A stretch of 64,000 nt of DNA from positions 1,667,838 through 1,731,837 of the forward strand of contig NW_022985441.1 in the NCBI RefSeq assembly GCF_010093595.1, given 5' to 3'. Positions 1 through 11,200 of the stretch are shown here, piece by piece (the stretch's first letter is position 1; each line of letters opens with the position of its first letter). Made by a program: the position numbers and the translations under genes. Source of the DNA: Mytilinidion resinicola (taxonomy: Eukaryota > Ascomycota > Dothideomycetes > Mytilinidiales > Mytilinidiaceae). Below the pieces are notes generated by a model. That model saw nothing but the letters and a program-made list of their open reading frames with translations. It had not been told where the DNA came from and did no database searches.

Positions 1-2076
1 GGTGCCTCGCGAAGTTGTCATGTCTCTGTCTCAATCTGTCGTACGTGTTTTGCAATATGCTTCCGTCACTTCTTGGTTATGTCACTGGTGAGTGCTGTCA
101 TATGACAAGCCCGTCCTCACTTCCCTCTTACGTGTCCCCATTTCTCCTGTGTATAAAATCCCGTCAGCTCGCCGATCGGTCCTCTCTTCTTCAAGGGAGC
201 TCGGGCGGGACGAAAAAACAACTAACAACTCTTCTTATGTGGTAGAGGTTGGGGTAGGGGTCAAAAACTTGGAATCACCTCACCAATGCGGTCGGGATTG
301 TGGGTAGATCAACATTGTATTTCGCGAGTCTTTATGTGGTTTGGGTCAGATTGGGTGTGGATCAAAACACGTACCATAGCTAGACCATGTGGTTGTGGCG
401 TGCGTGGGATCAAACCAGGAAATGCAATGGGGCTCGGAGGTCTTCGGCGGCGCTGCGAAGAATACAAATGATAGTGCTCATCGAGGAGAGCAAGGGGTAC
501 AGGTCAGTTGCGCGGTATGCGAACTATAGGCTTCGTGCTTCACTGGAGCTAATGAGTAGTAGGATTTTTTGTTGGTGTTTTTTAGTAGCGAGTAGAGGTG
601 CTAGAGAACATGATTAAAACATTCCAAAACACCACTTCCACGACCACCTTCTCCCCCCACCGACATCGGATGACTCTGCTCTTGGTTTGATCTCGCACCT
701 CCTGCAGCAACATGCGATACCTCATCGACCAGATTTGCACACCTCAACCAAATCCATGTGACTTCGGAATGAACCGTTGTCGAAACCACCTCTCCACTTA
801 TTTTCGTTCGTCTCTCCGAAGCTTAGGAGAAGTTTTTATACCTTCTCTTCCGGTGACTAAGTCATGTCACGGGAGGGGCATGTGTCTTCTCCTCGTTACC
901 TCTTGCAGCTGGATGACAAGAAGTATGGAAGGTCTCATGAATAGCACGTGCATGCTTACGTGCTCTATCGAATCTCTCCTTCTCCTGGGGTATAAAACCG
1001 CGGGCTTCTTGCGCAGTCTTTCTTTTTATCATGGAGAGTCTTCGAGCTTGTGGAGATCAAAAATAACAATTTAAACGAAGACCATGGGTGTGGCGGGTGT
1101 GGATCAAAAAGCTAAAATTTCCATTTTCCACCCGTCATGTGGTTGGGGGCTGGGTGTGCAAAAATCTGACGGTTTTTGAGCACATGTGAAGGGTGTCCGA
1201 AACAGTTCAATGTAACTCATCCTTTTTCTCTGACGAAGAAGCTAAGCGAGATGAAACGCTGATGACGCATAAAGTCCCCTAGTAACGATATCATTCTTTA
1301 CTTCAAGTCACCAATGTATAGTATTAACGAAAAAGTGACTTCCCTTTTCCGGCTCCGCGAACATGAGTGCGCATTTAGAGTGAATCTGAACTTCCACCTC
1401 CACATGGGCAACTCGATCCCGTCCTGTTGTTCTCAACGCCAACTTGGAGGAAAAGCCCATATATTCCTTTCCTGGCCGTGTCACGGGAAGGCACGTGTTC
1501 TTCTTCGTTCCTTCTTGTGTCTGTGTAAGTGAAGTAGAAGAGGTCCTGTAAGTAGCACGTGCTGCTAGTGAAGGTAGAGTGTGAAGTAAAGGTAAATCGA
1601 AGATTAGTCATGGATATCTCTAGTAATCGCAAGTATACTCAGAGTGAATAATTCGCACGGGACAACTTGCTGGACTAGCTAGCTCACATGTAAACCTCGA
1701 CACCACTAAGGGTATATAAGCCCACTTATTTTCCTAAACATCTAATCTTGGGTGTGGTCTACCTGTGTTGTTCTCGTACGCCACCAACAACCCCATGATT
1801 AGGCAAAACCAAAAAAAACAGGGAAAAAACCTCTCAGCTGCTCTTACAGAGTTCAACTAGTGCTGCCCTAGCCCGATTCCGGGGGCAGCTGAGATGTTTT
1901 TGCTATTTGCCTTTTTCGTTTCCTACCGCTCCCGCATGTTTCACTAAATGTTAAGAGAAGGTTCATATAGGGTCAAAAGCATCAGCGCTGATCGGCCAGA
2001 CCTACTTTTCACAGGACACTCATTGGGATACCTTGTTTTCAAACAGAAGAAATCAAATTCATACCGCACGGAGCCC
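1..2076. repeat. Gene-free region with degenerate LTR-like repeats
   Basis: No convincing gene is present. Three related blocks can be seen, each with a TATA-type box (about 153, 990 and 1711). Two of them carry a TCACGGGA(G)GGCAYGTG-like block followed by a C/T-rich run (about 868-907 and 1479-1518). The phrase GGGTGTGGATCAAAA occurs at 353-367 and 1095-1109, with looser versions at 249-266 and 398-415. A pyrimidine-rich block, then a TATA box, then a G/T-rich block, repeated in the same orientation, resembles diverged solo LTRs of a retrotransposon. No gag or pol coding was recognised. The family assignment is inference. Confidence 0.4.
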
Positions 2077-4068
2077 TCAAGAGCTTATGTTCGCTAGTAC
2101 TTCACTATCGCTTTTCTGCCATGGATAGACTTGCTCAATGGACCGAATCAGTTGCTCGTGGCGAGAGGAGCGCGGCTTGATCGAGTTTTCAAAAGGCGCT
2201 GGGTGACTGACCACACCTGGCTCGAATTTGATGGCAGGCTCAACTTCTTTGCCGTTCTCGACACTCTTGCCGATGTTGAAAACGGCTAGTGTTTGTGCAA
2301 TGTTGAGAAATAACGCATTTTCAGCCAGGTTTCTTCCGGGGCAGATTCGTCGTCCGAAACCGAACACAAAATCGCGCGGGTCGGGTTCCGGCGCATGGCC
2401 GTTCGAGGTGAGGAACCTTTCAGGATTGAAAGCCATAGAATCGAAATAGACTTCGGGATCATGGGTAAAGTGCCTAGTTCAATTCGAATTCAGATTCGCC
2501 TTCAGCGGGTTTGAAGCATCAAGTACTCACCAAACATTGGCGAATAACATGGAGCCTTTGGGAATGAAATAACCCTCGCACACGTCGTCTTTCGTGCTCG
2601 TATGGGGAAGGCCCATTGGTGCGACCGGATGCCAACGAAGAACTTCTTTCACGGTGGCATCGATGTAAGGCAGTTTCTCACGGTCCGCACAGGTAGGAAG
2701 CCTGTCCGATCCTATGACTCGATCAATCTCCTCTTGCGCCTTCTTCTGCACCTCCGGAAATACAGTCATGGCTAGGAAGAAGCACGAGATCGACGACACC
2801 GTCTGATGTAGTTAGATCGGATATGAAGCAGAAGAAGCAATATTTCGTATAACTCACCGTATCCGCGCCCGCCGTATACAAAGACATAGCTGACCACTTG
2901 TTAATAAACTTTTCTTCCTCATCCGAATCTCCTTGTTCCAGCAACTGCAATAGAAAGGACCCGTTCTTTTGTCCTTGAGCCATTTGATGCCTGACAAAGG
3001 CGTAAGGCTTCTCCGTCACATCAGTCAAAGCAGCACCCCATTCGCGGGCAGTCTGCTTGAACCCAGTGCCAGGAAACCAATCTGGGAGTTGCTTCACTAC
3101 GATTTATAAGCTCAAGTTACGTAGCAGTCATTCAAACTTACAGAACGGCATTATATCGACCTTGAAAGCACCTGGAACGCCAGCCCGGCCGAACTTGTCC
3201 ATAACATCACCAGCCATCTCGATGAGAGGATCTTTCTTGTGGGACTCCGCTATGTAGCCGTAGGCAATTTTCAAGATCACGGTACCCGCTTCTCTAGTTT
3301 CGGCAGATGTCAGTAGCGGACTAGCAAGAACTATGCATAGGCAAGGAAGGAGGCTTCACTTTCTGATGTGCTCAAGCAAGTCCCTAGGCTTGGCAAGGAC
3401 ATGCAGCAGAAAGTGACCGACTTCCGCCTCTTGCAATGCATTGAACTGGGAGGCTAATCCCTTGGAGCCGATGATCCGGGACATGTTCTTGCGGTAGGTT
3501 CGGAAGCGATGATTGTTGGGAGATAGCCCGAGTGATTTCTCCCAACCTACCCTAGGTAGGAGCAAAGGCGACCACATCAGCATTATCAACATTTTCTGTT
3601 GGCCTGGCAATCCAAATGGAGCTCAAGAGCCGGGCAACTCTGACGTACATCTCTCCAGCAAAGACCTGCCTAGGTCGCGACGAATAGATCGCCGACCGTT
3701 TCTCCATGAGCTCAAAGGCCAACCGAGGGGCGTTCAGGATGACCAAAGTTTGACCCATGACAGTCACAGAGCTAATCGGGCCTGTTAAAAGGTAAGCATA
3801 ACCAGTATTAGTACCAGGTGCATCGCCAAAGGGATCTTGGAAAAGCCATGAGCAAGCGTCACGAACCGTATAAATCTTTGTGCTTGAGCCAATGGTGGGC
3901 TTCGAGTACGCCGGGCTCAGGCAGATCATTCAAGTTGCCGACAAGAGGAGTACCTTTGGGACCAGGCGGCAGTGGAGGCCTGCTCGCGTTTTTTGACCGA
4001 TTTAAAACTCTGACAGCTAGCAGTACGAAAAAGCCACCAACTATCAGGCTAAAGATGAACAGAGCCAT
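2077..4068 (-). CDS. Cytochrome P450 monooxygenase, microsomal, multi-exon
   Basis: Haem-thiolate monooxygenase, probably anchored in the ER by the N-terminal hydrophobic segment (about residues 2-20), which is followed by the proline-rich hinge PPLPPGPKGTPLVGN. About seven exons on the minus strand can be joined with proper GT-AG sites; the first exon is 3867-4068, the second 3649-3781 and the third starts at 3551. P450 hallmarks appear in order: I-helix AGADT, K-helix ExxR in KEVLRWHP, a PERF motif and the haem loop FGFGRRICPGRNLAE with its cysteine. The stretch GPISSVTVMGQTLVI is typical of the large fungal group often annotated as O-methylsterigmatocystin oxidoreductase-like. That label reflects family resemblance only; the substrate is unknown and no polyketide or other backbone gene lies nearby. 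No break is seen in the reading frame. Confidence 0.85.
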
Positions 4069-5264
4069 GACATTCGAGTGCCCTTGGATGAAAATGAATT
4101 TCAGAAGATGTGATCGGAATTTGAAGCCGCGACAACGATTGAAAAGTCGTGAAGAGGATCACGAAACTAAGATGTCTACAGGAACTAGCCTCGGAAGAAG
4201 ACGCAAATGTGGCCGGGCTGCCTTTACTATTATGTTGACTGGAGTCGATATTAATACGTAGGACAAGAAACTGCATCAGTTAGTGCTGACTTCAACCTGG
4301 GATTTGGTCGATCAGACGTCTAGGATGGTGTTGTAGCCTCAGGCTTTGAAAATTCAAGTCACCGCTGATGGCTGTCTCTTTTCATTAGAGTTCAAGGTAC
4401 CAACTACAGCTTAGACCTTCGAGTGATTAAATGATGAAGACATTTCAGGACAACTTTGGCTTCTCGTGTCTATATTTTACACAAACCCTATCTATGAAGA
4501 CACTTGAGCTTTGTCATAGACTCGTCCCATAGAACCGTTTTGGGATGGATAAGCTGCATGCTTCACGTGCACTAGACATACCACGTAGAACCCAGACTCA
4601 ATGCCGAATCGTCCTCGCTAGGAGAGATCTCACGCAATCCGATCCTTGATGCGAGTGAGGGTCCGATTAAGATTTGCCGTACTCTTGAGGTATACGTGGT
4701 ATGCAGGGTTCTAGGTGATTCATTGATGATAGCTCCAAGGCGATAGACTACAGAAATAGATAGCAGAGGATTAGGGGGGCGTGGTTGAAGCGAGGACGGG
4801 ACAAGATGGGGGGGTACAGTAGGCGTTTATCTCATCACACATAGCGTAGTTTAAATCACGCCCACCGTTTAGAAAGACCAGTCCAGTCTCCCTACACAAA
4901 CTGTTTACACCCATAAATACATCTACAACCCGCAAAGTCCTTCTAGTAGAGATCTGGAAACGAAGTGTCAGAGAGGGGCCGCCGGAGGAGGTACAACGAC
5001 AGGGGTAGTCCTCACTAGCAACATCTACAGGACTTCCTACTTTCCTAGCTCTTTAAAAGTATTGTTAGATTCCTAAGAGCTATAGACTTTCTCTTAGCCT
5101 CTCCTACTCCATCACTAGAATAAGCACTCTTGTGGCGAGACTGTACGTGGTCACTGTACTGGGGGACTGTACGCCCCGGAGTCTGCCCGGGGATGGGACG
5201 TATGGGTATGGGAGAATCAAGTTTTGTCATCCTTCCGCTTCTTTCTCTTTTTTTTTTTTTGGCA
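4069..5264. other. Intergenic, no gene seen
   Basis: Upstream of the P450. Reading frames are short and unrecognised. One 61-codon minus-strand frame (5045-5230) has no recognisable family. A poly-T run lies near 5251-5262. Confidence 0.5.
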
Positions 5265-5354
5265 GAATGTAGACCAAATGTGCACCGAAAAGACTTCTAG
5301 TCTTTTGTATCCTGGCATCACACTGGGCTTGAAAAGGTGGCGCACTCAGACTCC

Positions 5355-5625
5355 GCTCAACAGAGTAGCAGTTCAACACCATCTGAGGTGGCCACAGAGC
5401 TATTAAGCTTACCAGAGCTGGCAGTTTGTACGTAACAGTAGCATACTGGAGGACCTCAAGTGGTGCTAAACAAGCGTACACGAGCACAGAACAGTGTATA
5501 AACACTTCAAGAATAGGAAGTCCAAAATCAGAATCACGGATTCGTGTGCTGCCATCTTCTGTTGACCTTCTTCAAGCACGATGTCACACAGGTGCATCTG
5601 TCTACCACTGCTTGAAGCGCTTTAA
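5355..5625 (-). repeat. Dispersed coding-like repeat, copy 1
   Basis: About 270 bp clearly related (roughly three quarters identical by eye) to 31745-32010, in the same orientation. On the minus strand both copies translate to a similar peptide. This copy reads RIRDSDFGLPILEV, then VYACLAPLEVLQYA, then LPALVSLIAL. The second copy has RIRGSDLKLPIPKV, VYACLAPLEALQYA and IPVLANLIAL at matching places. The family is not recognised. It may be a fragment of a multicopy gene or of a mobile element. Confidence 0.6.
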
Positions 5626-5819
5626 AAGTTTCCACATAGCCCAAGGCAGAGGGCTTCTATATCGTTTAGATTTTGAAAATGCGTTGAAGCACCCCATGTA
5701 GTGGCCTACACACGCACACTCATGCGGAGTGCATGGGCATGTAGCTGGCAGAACCAACCTCGAGAATTTTGTACATTGGACTGCGAAGGTCTCTCATACA
5801 GTAAGTACACTAGGAAAAC

Positions 5820-6719
5820 CTACTCCCTCTTCGACGCAGCACCCTTCCGCTCCCTCACTTCCACCCGCTCCAGCTCCTCCATCCTCGCCAACTCTGTCTC
5901 CCTCTCCACGATATTCTGCATCAATTTCGCTAGCCGTATAGTTTCGTCTTTCTTCTCCTCCGACTTCCTCAAAATATCTTTCAACGCAATGCGATGTTCC
6001 TCCGCCCACCTCGGCTCCCTCTCCTCCGGCTTCACCCACCTCATCAGCAACCCATCCCACGCATCCTCTTGTTGCGCCAGCGGCAGCCAGTAATTTGAGT
6101 GAATAACCCTGGTCTCGAACCGCTTGTTCTTCCCGTCAATCTTCTGCCGTATTATTCTGCTTAGATTCCTGGGCTGTGGCTTCGTGAAGCGGAGGAACGG
6201 GACGCCACTCGCAGAGACTAGTTTGGGTATCCCTCGGCGTCCGGAGACGGTGGGGCGGGGGTGCTGCTCGAGTGCTTTGGCGCCTGGGGGGAGGCAGTCT
6301 AAGAGGTGGGGTTTTCGATCCTCCTTGGGAATTACGACGGGTGGTTTCCTCTCGCGAACGAGGTTATTGGGGAGCTCGGTGACTAGGAATTCGAGAATTT
6401 TGGTACTGTCTGCGTCGCCCGCGACGGCGGCGTCGAGGAAGTCGATTGCCTGGGGTGGAGGTTAGGGATGTGGTAATGAGTATGATTGGGTGGTTTGACG
6501 GACTTCATAGCCGGCGCGGAATGCTATTTCGAGCAGTCTGGGGCTCTGGAGCTCTCGGTTGTCTCTGAAGCGGTTTCTGATAGCGTTGCGGAGGGGGGAT
6601 TGGATTTCACGGGCTATTGGTGCTGCGGTGCATTGCGAGAGGAGAGCTCTGTAGAGAGCAATTGCTGCGAGTAGTACGTTAGCGGCTACTTTTGAAGGCT
6701 GATCACGATCGCTTACACG
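5820..6719 (-). CDS. LYR-motif (Complex1_LYR-like) small protein, probably mitochondrial
   Basis: Two exons are clear on the minus strand: an upstream exon ending in AGYE (down to about 6506) and a long terminal exon from about 6445 to the stop at 5820, separated by a GT-AG intron. The upstream exon carries the LYR tripeptide in AAIALYRALLSQC, followed by a basic helix and a second helical segment ending in AFRAGYE; this is the usual shape of LYR proteins, which bind the acyl carrier protein or assist mitochondrial complexes. The C-terminal ~75 residues are a charged helix (KPEEREPRWAEEH, KSEEKKDE), likely a coiled coil. The first codon is not settled: the LYR frame is open back to about 6719 without an ATG, so a short upstream exon is expected. 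The specific partner is unknown. Confidence 0.65.
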
Positions 6720-7239
6720 CTATACGATGCGCCGGATCCCTTTTTAGGATCAGAATGGGCGGCATTCATAGGTTCGTGATGTTTCTGCAATCCATCTTGC
6801 AGGCGGAGATGAAGCTCGGATTGAGAAAGTAGTCTATGCTGACTAAGCAACATATTGAAATCGCTTTTGTTCCAAGAGCATGCATCCAAAAACTGCTTTC
6901 TTATGGAAGCAAGATTTCTATATTAGTTGTATCGATAGTTACTTGAACTTGTATCATAATACTGGGAAAGTAGGCCGGAACTTCCCTCATTTCCAACACA
7001 TTTCGATTCAGAGTAATATGAGAGCCATCGATTCACTTCCTAGAGAACACCTAAGCTCATAAAAGACTGCAGAGTCCGTAACACCATACCAATGCTACCG
7101 TATAGGCTCCGAATTGTCCAAAGCACGCTACATTCAGTCATTCTGAGTCGTTGTCCACCACGCAATGTCCTGAGAGCCCATCATCCGTCTGATACCTTAC
7201 CGCAACCACATCTTAGTATTGTGGTATTCCTCTATCATC
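6720..7239. other. Intergenic, no gene seen
   Basis: Lies between the 3' end of the MMS2-like gene and the 5' end of the LYR gene. It presumably holds the LYR gene promoter and its missing first exon. Nothing else is recognised. Confidence 0.5.
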
Positions 7240-7867
7240 TCAATCATATGTAGCGCCCTCAGCTGGCTGCGGAAGCTTCTTATGCTGGGGCAAAGCCATG
7301 TACCTGCAAACGTATGAGCAACTTCACTGCTGGGCCGCAATTGTTATGCTCACCTCCTAAGCTCGCTGAGAATGGTCTCCATGGTGAACTCGCGCTTCCA
7401 TTGCACCAGGCACGGTAGCTTTGAAGCATCGACCTGCACGGACGCTCAGCGTATGTTCCTCTTTATCAAATCATGGCTTATACCTTTCCGTTCCTCTGGT
7501 CTACGCAAGGGAGGTTGATCTTGGAGATGAATGAAATCTCTGGAGGGACGTCGGGGTATTGGGGGCCGCAGTGGATCTTGAGGGTGTAGATGCGGTTCTC
7601 ATGGACACTCTGCTCCACCCATTAGGCTTCAGCGGTATCCAAAGAGGCACCAGGGCGATACTGACGTGAGGCGGGCCTAGAATCGTACCATTCCAGTCCG
7701 ACATGAGCAAGTCATCGCCGTTCTCGAGACCATATGAACACGTCTCTAAGTCGCATTAGATGAGGTCGCGTGAAAGCTTCTGTGACACGCCCACCTGCTC
7801 CCAAACCCTTCTCGCCGTTCTCCAGCTCCTCCAGTAGCCTGAAGTTCCTCGGTACCGTAGCGCTCAT
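7240..7867 (-). CDS. MMS2: Ubiquitin-conjugating enzyme variant, Mms2/UEV1 type
   Basis: Catalytically inactive E2 variant. Its family partners Ubc13 to build K63-linked ubiquitin chains in error-free post-replication repair (acting on PCNA). Five exons join with GT-AG sites: MSATVPRNFRLLEELENGEK, then ETCSYGLENGDDLLMSDWNG ending in ILGPPH, then SVHENRIYTLKIHCGPQYPD with PPEISFISKINLPC, then VDASKLPCLVQW, and a last exon starting YMALPQHKKLPQ. The IHCGPQYPD and INLPCV segments are diagnostic of UEVs, and the active-site cysteine context of true E2s is absent. The start is the only ATG in frame with the canonical N-terminus. It is transcribed divergently from the MON2 homologue, about 395 bp away. 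Confidence 0.92.
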
Positions 7868-8262
7868 CTTGTGGACTGGTGCAACAAATAACTTGTATGC
7901 CCCACTTCGTGATTGGAGGGGTATCGAGATGGAAAAGAGAGTGTAGATCTATAGCGCTGACAGAGTCGGTTGAGGAGGAAGGTGAGGCCACGTTGGCGGA
8001 ATAGACACGGCTTCCCCAGAGTCTTGAGTTAAAGGGTGCTGTGACGGAGGTGAATGTAGCAGACAGCAGCGAGATAGCCGTGCTGGCGGTGAGGCTTGGC
8101 GTGGCGCTCGTCCCGCCTCCAACGAATCCACGCGTTTGACAAAGGCCACGAACACTACTGTTATACATCAAGCTATTTGCCCGGCCACCCCTTGATTGCG
8201 TAAACCCTCATGGGCCACCTGTTTTCTATACCGGATGTGAATGAGCATATCCAAATTCGAGC
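7868..8262. promoter_or_regulatory. Shared divergent promoter region, MMS2/MON2
   Basis: A 395-bp spacer between the two start codons. No coding is recognised. It must contain both promoters, but no element could be defined by eye. Confidence 0.45.
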
Positions 8263-11200
8263 ATGACGGCACAGATCCTCAGCTCGGAACTTGCAAACCT
8301 CATCCAGGATTCAAAACGAAAGAATACTGAGCTAAGAAATGTAGATGAATCTCGTCATGGAATGAGTCTTCGGGTGAACAAACTGCTAATTTGGGGATAC
8401 AGGCCTCGGAGAAGGCTCTCCAAGACCTCAAGGCTCTTCCAGCCACTTCAGAAACCCAACTTGCAGCAGGTTAGCTAGAATCTGTGAATCCCTAGACTAT
8501 GCTCTACATGCTGACCATCAGAAGACTTGAGCAGAAGACCGCAGTTCATCTCGCCGTTTCTGTTAGCCTGTGGCACCCACAATGCGAAGTTTGCAGCCTA
8601 TGGGGTAACATGCCTCCAGAGACTTGCTGTATCACGAGCGCTGCCTAGAGAGAGGCTACGTGAGGTTTTGGAAGCCTTCAAAGATTGCAGTCCACTAGGT
8701 ACTGATTTCGACCCCTTACGTATATCATTGCTTACTGTCCTTAGGTCTCGAAATCCAGTTGAAGATATTGCAAGCACTTCCGTCCTTGCTTCAGAACTAC
8801 TCAAATGAGCTCAGGGGAGAGTTACTCTCCCTCTCCTTGCAAGTATGCTCCTTTTTGCAGACCGTCAAGAACCCGGCAGTGGGAAATACTGCCGCTGCGA
8901 CACTGCAGCAACTTGTGATCTCTGTCTTTGACAAAGTAGCTTCGGAAGATGGTAGGGCGTATTCGAATGTTCAACTCCCTAAAATAGGCCGCTAAAATGA
9001 CTGAAAGACAGATCTCTTGAGATTCCAACGATCGCCGAAGTTCCAGCAGGTGATACTTCGGCGACGGTGCGACCAGCAGCACATGATGCATACAAGGTAT
9101 GTAACCTTATATACTTATACTCTAAAGCTTGCTAACAAAAGCAGATGTTCCGCGATCTTTGTCTCGTAACAGAAGGCGGCAAGGCTGAGTTTATCCGATT
9201 CTCTTCGCTATCGCAGACATCCGGATTGGAACTCATTGAATCAGTCCTCACCAATCATGGCACTATCTTCTCCAGCCATCCGGAGCAAGGCCACACTTTA
9301 AGGTCTTTACTAATGCCTTTTATCATTCGATCTTTGTCTGATCGGCTCACATTCCCAATAGCATTACGTGTCATTCGAATCCTTTACGTTTTGATTCGAA
9401 ACCATTTAGCAGTCATGCCATCGGAATGCGAGATTGCCTTGGGACTATTGAACCATATGTTAGACCCCGAAGCATCACCCCCATGGAAGCGAGCCCTTTG
9501 CATGGAAGTGTTTCGCGGACTCTATTCGGACCCCAACCTGATTCTTCAGATCTACGGAGAATACGACGGATCGAATGGCAAAAAAATCATACTACGCGAC
9601 AATCTCGCAGCCTTCGTTCGTTTATCGACCGAAAAGCCTGCGGCGATAGGTCTGGGTCACCACTCAACGGCGCCGGTCACCCTTAATAACAAAGATGCAC
9701 AAGCTGACCAAGCGGTCGTCGAGAGTTCTATTGCGGGCGTCATTGCGGGCCCAAGCAATAACAACGCCGCTCCAACTGGCATTGGTATAAGCATTCAATG
9801 GAGCTCGATACGGACCCCTTGTTTGGATAACCTTGACAAGTCTGAGGCACCCAACCTCCCCGAGACGTACATATACAGCTTAGTGTTGACTTGTATCAAC
9901 AACCTATCAGAAAGCTTGGCCAAGTTCATACTTCCGTTAACAGTGCACACCGAAAGCAAAGCCAAGAAGAAGGCTAAAGCACAAGAGGTATCACCTCAAG
10001 ACAATGGTTCTCCTGCTCCTTCTGGACTTTCGAGGACTCAATCGTATCGCAAAAGGACCGTCCCAATCAACCCTTTAGATCTAGAGAAGCACTCGGCGTA
10101 CACTCGAATTAAAACAGCGGCCGATCTCATAAACGAATGCTGGCCCGCTGTACTTGCTACTTGTTCAACTTTTCTCCATGCGGCACTAGATACAGACTAC
10201 TACCGAGCATTGGTTCGATCTATCCAGAAGTTCACACAGGTTGCCGGTCTTTTGAGATTATCCACCCCAAGAGATGCGTTCTTGACGACGCTCGGAAAAG
10301 CTGCGGTACCATCCCATGTGCTAACTGCAAACTTGGCTTCGCCCAAGACACCCGCATTAGAAAGTCCAAGCATCTTCTCCAATCCAAAAGGGCTCCTCAG
10401 CGTGGATAGTTTTGTCAGCCAGAGCTCCACGTTGTCTCAAGACAGGTCCAGGGGTACGTCAATGGACGCCATGAACCCTCAGTTGACCACAAGGAATCTA
10501 CTCTGTCTGAGAGCTCTGCTGAATCTTGCCATCGCTTTGGGCCCTACTCTAGGAGATTCGTGGTCAATAGCATTTGAAACATTGCAACAGGCAGATATAG
10601 TCATGGCTGCATCGAATACAAAAGGTGGTGCTCGGAACGATGGCGAGACATCTGCGCAGAGTCTTGGCTCGGAGATTGCTGCTGTTCAATCTGCTGCATC
10701 TAGGTTGTTCGAAAGTACTGCGGACTATCCGAATGATTCCTTCGTCCAAGTTCTGGATTCTCTTTGCAGTCTCCTTCGCGGAAAGTCTCTGCCTGCAAGT
10801 ACACCAAGGGCCTCTAGTGGATCGTTCGGAACCCCCATACATCATCAACGAAGGGTTGGAAGCATATCTGGAATATCTCTGAACACTGAGTCCGACGCTC
10901 GAGATTACGTCTTTGCCCTCAACAAAATCGCCGACCTCGTCGTGCTAAACGAATCGCGACTGGCCCATTATGAGGCGACTGAAAGTGGCTGGGAAATCAT
11001 GATCAAAGAGCTTGTCTCAACTTGCATCAACTGCAGCATTGCTAGTTCTGCTCGACTCCTCGCGGCTGATATAATTGCGAGGACAGTGAAAGACATTGCG
11101 GGGCTCTCAATGATGGAAGCAGAAGGCCAAAACAGCGACGTTCAGGATCGGCTGCTATCTGCTCTGCAATACCAAATATCGGCACTTTATGAAGACCAGC

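Noticed and set aside
2077..4068. Secondary-metabolite cluster around the first P450
   Set aside because: No polyketide synthase, NRPS, terpene cyclase or pathway regulator nearby; neighbours are repeats and housekeeping genes.
4557..4710. Short inverted similarity (CATACCACGTA on one side, TACGTGGTATG on the other)
   Set aside because: Match is only about 11 bp and flanks do not extend it; insufficient for a mobile element or hairpin call.
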